In this document: positions 60,599 to 64,000 of the stretch, one piece after another
Layout: each line of letters starts with the position of its first letter
Numbering within the stretch: the first letter of the stretch is position 1
Assembly: GCF_001712755.1 (NCBI RefSeq)
Contig: NZ_MDKC01000002.1
Location: 124,001-188,000 of the forward strand
Source of the DNA: Gottfriedia luciferensis
GTDB taxonomy: Bacteria; Bacillota; Bacilli; Bacillales; Bacillaceae_G
Reading direction: 5' to 3'
Length of the DNA stretch: 64,000 bases
Notes under the pieces: model-generated
The model's input: the letters and a program-made list of their open reading frames with translations, nothing else
Database searches by the model: none
What the model was told of the DNA's origin: nothing
Position numbers and translations under genes: made by a program

Positions 60599-63500
60599 AT
60601 GAAGATAAAATTGAATCATAAAATCATAAAAGAACGCTGCGGTACAGTCTCCTTCAAAAGGGGTGACTCTTTTTATCGCGCAAATAAAGTACAAATCGAA
60701 AAATATAATGAAGTTGATTGTACGGCAACAGTTTTAGGGAATGAAGATTTTACCGTTCATATTATAAAAGAAGATAATGGTGATTTTTATTGTAAGTGCA
60801 CTTGTCCTAAACTAGCTTCAATTAAAACGGATTGTCAACATATAGCTGCAGTTTTAATTTCGATTTTTGAACGTCAGAAAAACGAGGGAAATCCTTCAGA
60901 AATTGATATTTTTATAGAAAACTCCCACTTAAATAGATCGAATGGTATTTTAGAACTTTTTCACGATAAACCATTTCGTAAAAGCGGACAATTAAAACAT
61001 TTTGACGAGCGGCAAATAATTGATTTCGAGTTTATTTGTGAAGTGGTTGAGATGAATGAAGGCTATAAAATACTTGGAATTTCTATGGCATATGGAAAAA
61101 AGAAGGTAGAAAATCTACGAAACTTTTTAAAGGATGTTAAAGTGGGGAAACCAAGTAAAATTTCAGCTGAGACTCATTTTGATCCTAATATACATTGTGT
61201 TCAAAATGAAGTTAATCGTATTTGGGATCTTTTAATAAAGTTGTTGGATGATGAAATAATGTTTAATGATCCTCTAACTAAGAAAAATGAATATATGTTC
61301 ATTCCTCCGACAATATGGAGCCAAATTATTAATTTATTAACGGTTACAGAAAACGTCAAAATAATTGAAAAGGGAATACCATTTAATGGAATTTCATTTA
61401 CCGAAGATAAATTACCATTGGAATTTGAAATAGAGGAATTAAATGGTCAATACTTTTTAACTGCAAAGGGAATCGAGCAATTAACGATAATGGAAACATA
61501 TTCAACAGTCTTATACCGTGGAAGAATTTATCATCTTAAAGTAGAGGAATTTAATCAACTTGTTGAGTTAAAACAAATCGTTAAAAACACAGCAGATGAA
61601 AAAATAATTATTCCAACAGACCAAATCCATCTTTACGTTGAGAAAGTAATTCCAGGTCTTATCAAGCTTGGTAAGGTGCATATACCTACTTCATTATCAA
61701 ACCGATATTCAGAAACCCCATTAAGCGCAAAGCTATATTTAGATCGTATTAAAAATAAATTACTTGCTGGGCTTGAATTTCATTATGATCGCATCGTTAT
61801 AAATCCGCTAGATAAAAAAGAAATTCAACTTAGTAAAACGTTAATTAGAGATGAAGAAAAAGAATTAGAAATATTACAATTAATGGAAGATAGTTCATTT
61901 TCAAAAACTGAAGGTGGCTATTTCTTACAAAATGAAGAACTTGAATATGAGTTTTTAAGAAATATAGTACCGAAACTTGAAAAACTTACCGAAATTTATG
62001 CAACAACCGCTGTTCGAAATAGAATTTTTAAAGAAAATAAGAAACCTCAAATACGCGTTAATTTAAAAAGAGAACGAACGAATTGGTTGGAATTTAAATT
62101 TGAATTAGACATTCCTGAGAAACAAATCAAAGAAGTATTATTAGCACTAAAAGAGAAACGGAAATATTATCGGTTACATGATGGCACTTTGTACTCGCTT
62201 GAAACGAGAGAATTACAAGAGATAAAACGATTTTTAAATGCAGTACCTGAGCAAGAGTTTGATTATGAAAGTGTTTTAAACTTACCTATAAAAAACGGTC
62301 TATATTTATTAGATTCTGCGGAAGAAACTAGTTTGTTTAAAATTGAAGATCGATTGAATCATTTTTATAAGAGTTTAATCAATCCAAATGAAATTGTAGA
62401 TGAAGTACCTAAAGCATTTAAAAATCTGTTAAGAGATTACCAAATTTTTGGATACAAGTGGATGAAGAATTTAGCAAAGTTCGGATTTGGAGGAATTTTA
62501 GCAGATGATATGGGATTAGGTAAAACAATTCAAAGTCTTGCATATATACAATCCTTATTAAACGAAATCCGTTCATTTAATACACCAATCCTAATTGTTT
62601 GTCCTACCGCATTAACGTATAACTGGTTAAGTGAGGTATTCAAATTTGCACCTGAAATTCAAGCGCTTGTAATTGATGGAAATAAAAATGAAAGATTGAA
62701 AATACAAAAGGAACTAGCAGGTATCGATGTAATCATTACCTCTTATTCGGTGTTAAGAAATGATATAAAGTGGTACGAAAAGCAAAAGTTTCATACAGTA
62801 TTTTTTGATGAGGCACAGAGTTTTAAAAATCCATTTACTCAAACAGCGAAAGTTGTTAAAAAGCTAAATGCTGATCAACGGTTTGCATTAACAGGTACGC
62901 CAATTGAAAATTCACTAGAAGAACTTTGGGCAATTTATCATGTAGTTTTTCCTGAATTATTTGGAGGGTTAAAGGAATTTAGCAATTTGACTAGGAAAAC
63001 AATTTCTAAAAGAGTGCGACCTTTCTTATTAAGAAGATTAAAAGAGGATGTACTTAAGGAACTTCCAGAGAAAATCGAATCGAAGGAATCTGTTGAATTG
63101 TTACCAGAACAAAAAAAATTATATGCAGCTTATTTAGCAAAACTACGACACGATACACTAAAGCATTTAGCAGTGGATAAATTTACATTAGGCAAAAATC
63201 ATATCAAAATTTTAGCTGGTTTAACGCGTTTAAGACAAATTTGTTGCCATCCAGCGTTATTTATAGATGGTTATGAAGGTAGTTCAGCTAAGTTTGAACA
63301 GCTATTTCAAATCATTGAGGCATCAAAAATAGCCGGTAGAAGAGTATTGATCTTCTCTCAATTTACGAAAATGTTAGATTTAATCGGTAGAGAACTCTCA
63401 ATCATGGGAGAACAATTTTTTTATCTAGATGGACAAACTCCTTCAGAAGAACGTCTATCTATATGCAATCGATTTAACGCTGGTGAACATAACTTCTTTC

Positions 63501-63796
63501 TAATTTCATTAAAGGCAGGCGGAGTAGGACTCAATTTAACTGGAGCTGATACAGTTATTCTTTATGATAATTGGTGGAATCCAGCGGTTGAAAACCAGGC
63601 AACAGATCGAGCATACCGTTTCGGTCAAATGAATGATGTTCAAGTGATCAAGCTAGTCGCTAAAGGAACGATTGAAGATAAAATGAATGAGCTACAAGAG
63701 AAGAAAAAGCAATTAATAGGAGAAATTATTGAAACGAATGGAAAACCTTCATTTAATTTAACAGAAGAAGACATTCGTGAATTATTAATGTTTTAA
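60599..63796 (+). CDS. SNF2-family helicase with SWIM zinc finger
   Basis: 1065 residues. The N-terminus has a SWIM finger, CKCTC (65-69) with CQH (79-81), for DNA or protein binding. A middle region of about 500 residues follows. The C-terminal Swi2/Snf2 ATPase starts near 610: Walker A DMGLGKT at about 637, DEAQ at about 737, then the second RecA domain with LIFSQFTKMLDLIG, GGVGLNLTGAD and QATDRAYRFGQ. Such proteins move along double-stranded DNA or strip bound proteins; the Bacillus homologue is YwqA-like. Start is ATG 60599 with GGAAGGAG. It is monocistronic. Biological role in bacteria is unclear. Confidence 0.93.
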   Translation: MKIKLNHKIIKERCGTVSFKRGDSFYRANKVQIEKYNEVDCTATVLGNEDFTVHIIKEDNGDFYCKCTCPKLASIKTDCQHIAAVLISIFERQKNEGNPSEIDIFIENSHLNRSNGILELFHDKPFRKSGQLKHFDERQIIDFEFICEVVEMNEGYKILGISMAYGKKKVENLRNFLKDVKVGKPSKISAETHFDPNIHCVQNEVNRIWDLLIKLLDDEIMFNDPLTKKNEYMFIPPTIWSQIINLLTVTENVKIIEKGIPFNGISFTEDKLPLEFEIEELNGQYFLTAKGIEQLTIMETYSTVLYRGRIYHLKVEEFNQLVELKQIVKNTADEKIIIPTDQIHLYVEKVIPGLIKLGKVHIPTSLSNRYSETPLSAKLYLDRIKNKLLAGLEFHYDRIVINPLDKKEIQLSKTLIRDEEKELEILQLMEDSSFSKTEGGYFLQNEELEYEFLRNIVPKLEKLTEIYATTAVRNRIFKENKKPQIRVNLKRERTNWLEFKFELDIPEKQIKEVLLALKEKRKYYRLHDGTLYSLETRELQEIKRFLNAVPEQEFDYESVLNLPIKNGLYLLDSAEETSLFKIEDRLNHFYKSLINPNEIVDEVPKAFKNLLRDYQIFGYKWMKNLAKFGFGGILADDMGLGKTIQSLAYIQSLLNEIRSFNTPILIVCPTALTYNWLSEVFKFAPEIQALVIDGNKNERLKIQKELAGIDVIITSYSVLRNDIKWYEKQKFHTVFFDEAQSFKNPFTQTAKVVKKLNADQRFALTGTPIENSLEELWAIYHVVFPELFGGLKEFSNLTRKTISKRVRPFLLRRLKEDVLKELPEKIESKESVELLPEQKKLYAAYLAKLRHDTLKHLAVDKFTLGKNHIKILAGLTRLRQICCHPALFIDGYEGSSAKFEQLFQIIEASKIAGRRVLIFSQFTKMLDLIGRELSIMGEQFFYLDGQTPSEERLSICNRFNAGEHNFFLISLKAGGVGLNLTGADTVILYDNWWNPAVENQATDRAYRFGQMNDVQVIKLVAKGTIEDKMNELQEKKKQLIGEIIETNGKPSFNLTEEDIRELLMF

Positions 63797-63804
63797 AATA
63801 AATT

Positions 63805-63826
63805 GCCGCTCGAATGAGTGGCTTTT
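63805..63826 (+). terminator. Terminator of the SNF2 helicase gene
   Basis: GCCGCTC / GAGTGGC with a GAAT loop and TTTT. Confidence 0.75.
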
Positions 63827-63966
63827 CCATTTCCCTCGAAAAAGCCCTTGGCCTAGTTTTATTTCATTCTTAAATGTTTGAAAACGAGTATATTAGTAAT
63901 GAAGCTAATTATTTAATAATTTTATAGATTGAAATGAAATTATTTTTTAAGAGAGGGAGAGTTAGC

Positions 63967-64000
63967 ATGAGCAATAATCGAAAATTTGTTAATGTCTCAG
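63967..64000 (+). CDS. Start of an unidentified gene (partial)
   Basis: ATG 63967 is preceded by GAGAGGGAGAG and opens MSNNRKFVNVS before the window ends. Only 11 codons are visible, so no function can be given. Confidence 0.55.
   Translation, partial: MSNNRKFVNVS

Noticed and set aside
1-64000. tRNA, rRNA or prophage genes
   Set aside because: No cloverleaf with a CCA-adjacent acceptor, no rRNA-like sequence and no capsid, tail or integrase genes were recognised.

Overview
The window is a stretch of low-G+C chromosome from a member of the Bacillaceae. This rests on the yneT-parE-parC gene order, class I T-box leaders before glyQS and ileS, a LiaFSR module, NETI-type and DUF2500-type proteins, a divergent LysE/MocR (YisU/YisV-like) pair and strong AGGAGG-type ribosome binding sites. 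No rRNA, tRNA, CRISPR array, intact IS element or prophage was seen. Genus is not provable from sequence alone; a Bacillus/Gottfriedia-like soil organism would fit.

Layout. 1-2076: 3' end of a sensor kinase, an HtrA-type protease and the CoA-binding protein YneT. 2077-7065: a palindromic element, then topoisomerase IV (parE, parC). 7263-12523: a complete branched-chain amino acid ABC importer (livJHMGF) with a CodY-like box in the leader. 12524-21570: an unknown minus-strand gene, T-box-controlled glyQS, a Bax1-I membrane protein, two small proteins, corA, and T-box-controlled ileS of the long type 2 class. 21684-37231: single-gene units (LysE exporter, MocR regulator, P450, GNAT, HAD phosphatase, MFS efflux, a secreted protein, cold-shock protein, an EamA/AsnC divergent pair, a membrane protease) interspersed with two decayed genes (DinB, AraC).

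37572-50096 is the most distinctive region: about 12.5 kb of acyl-CoA metabolism in two same-strand blocks around a TetR regulator. It encodes three SDRs, two acyl-CoA dehydrogenases, an acyl-CoA ligase, a thioesterase, an APH-fold kinase, a PaaG-like isomerase, a quinone oxidoreductase, a two-subunit MaoC hydratase and a divergent ComB-like phosphatase. Near-identical 18-bp palindromes stand in front of both blocks, which suggests one TetR regulon. An APH-like kinase together with an ACAD11-like dehydrogenase (split versions of the domains fused in ACAD10/11, and analogous to LvaA/LvaC) suggests a route for hydroxylated or otherwise blocked acyl chains through a phosphoacyl-CoA. The substrate is unknown.

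50241-64000: a histidine-rich protein, a stand-alone MurG, a tandem GNAT protein, dUTPase, a POT peptide transporter, a second-type RsgA, a non-coding array of about ten 52-bp repeats, liaFSR, and a SWIM-SNF2 helicase. The repeat array (57351-57880), the acyl-CoA/kinase regulon and a hairpin hiding the ribosome binding site of a membrane-tethered HTH protein (35333-35687) are the strongest candidates for undescribed biology.
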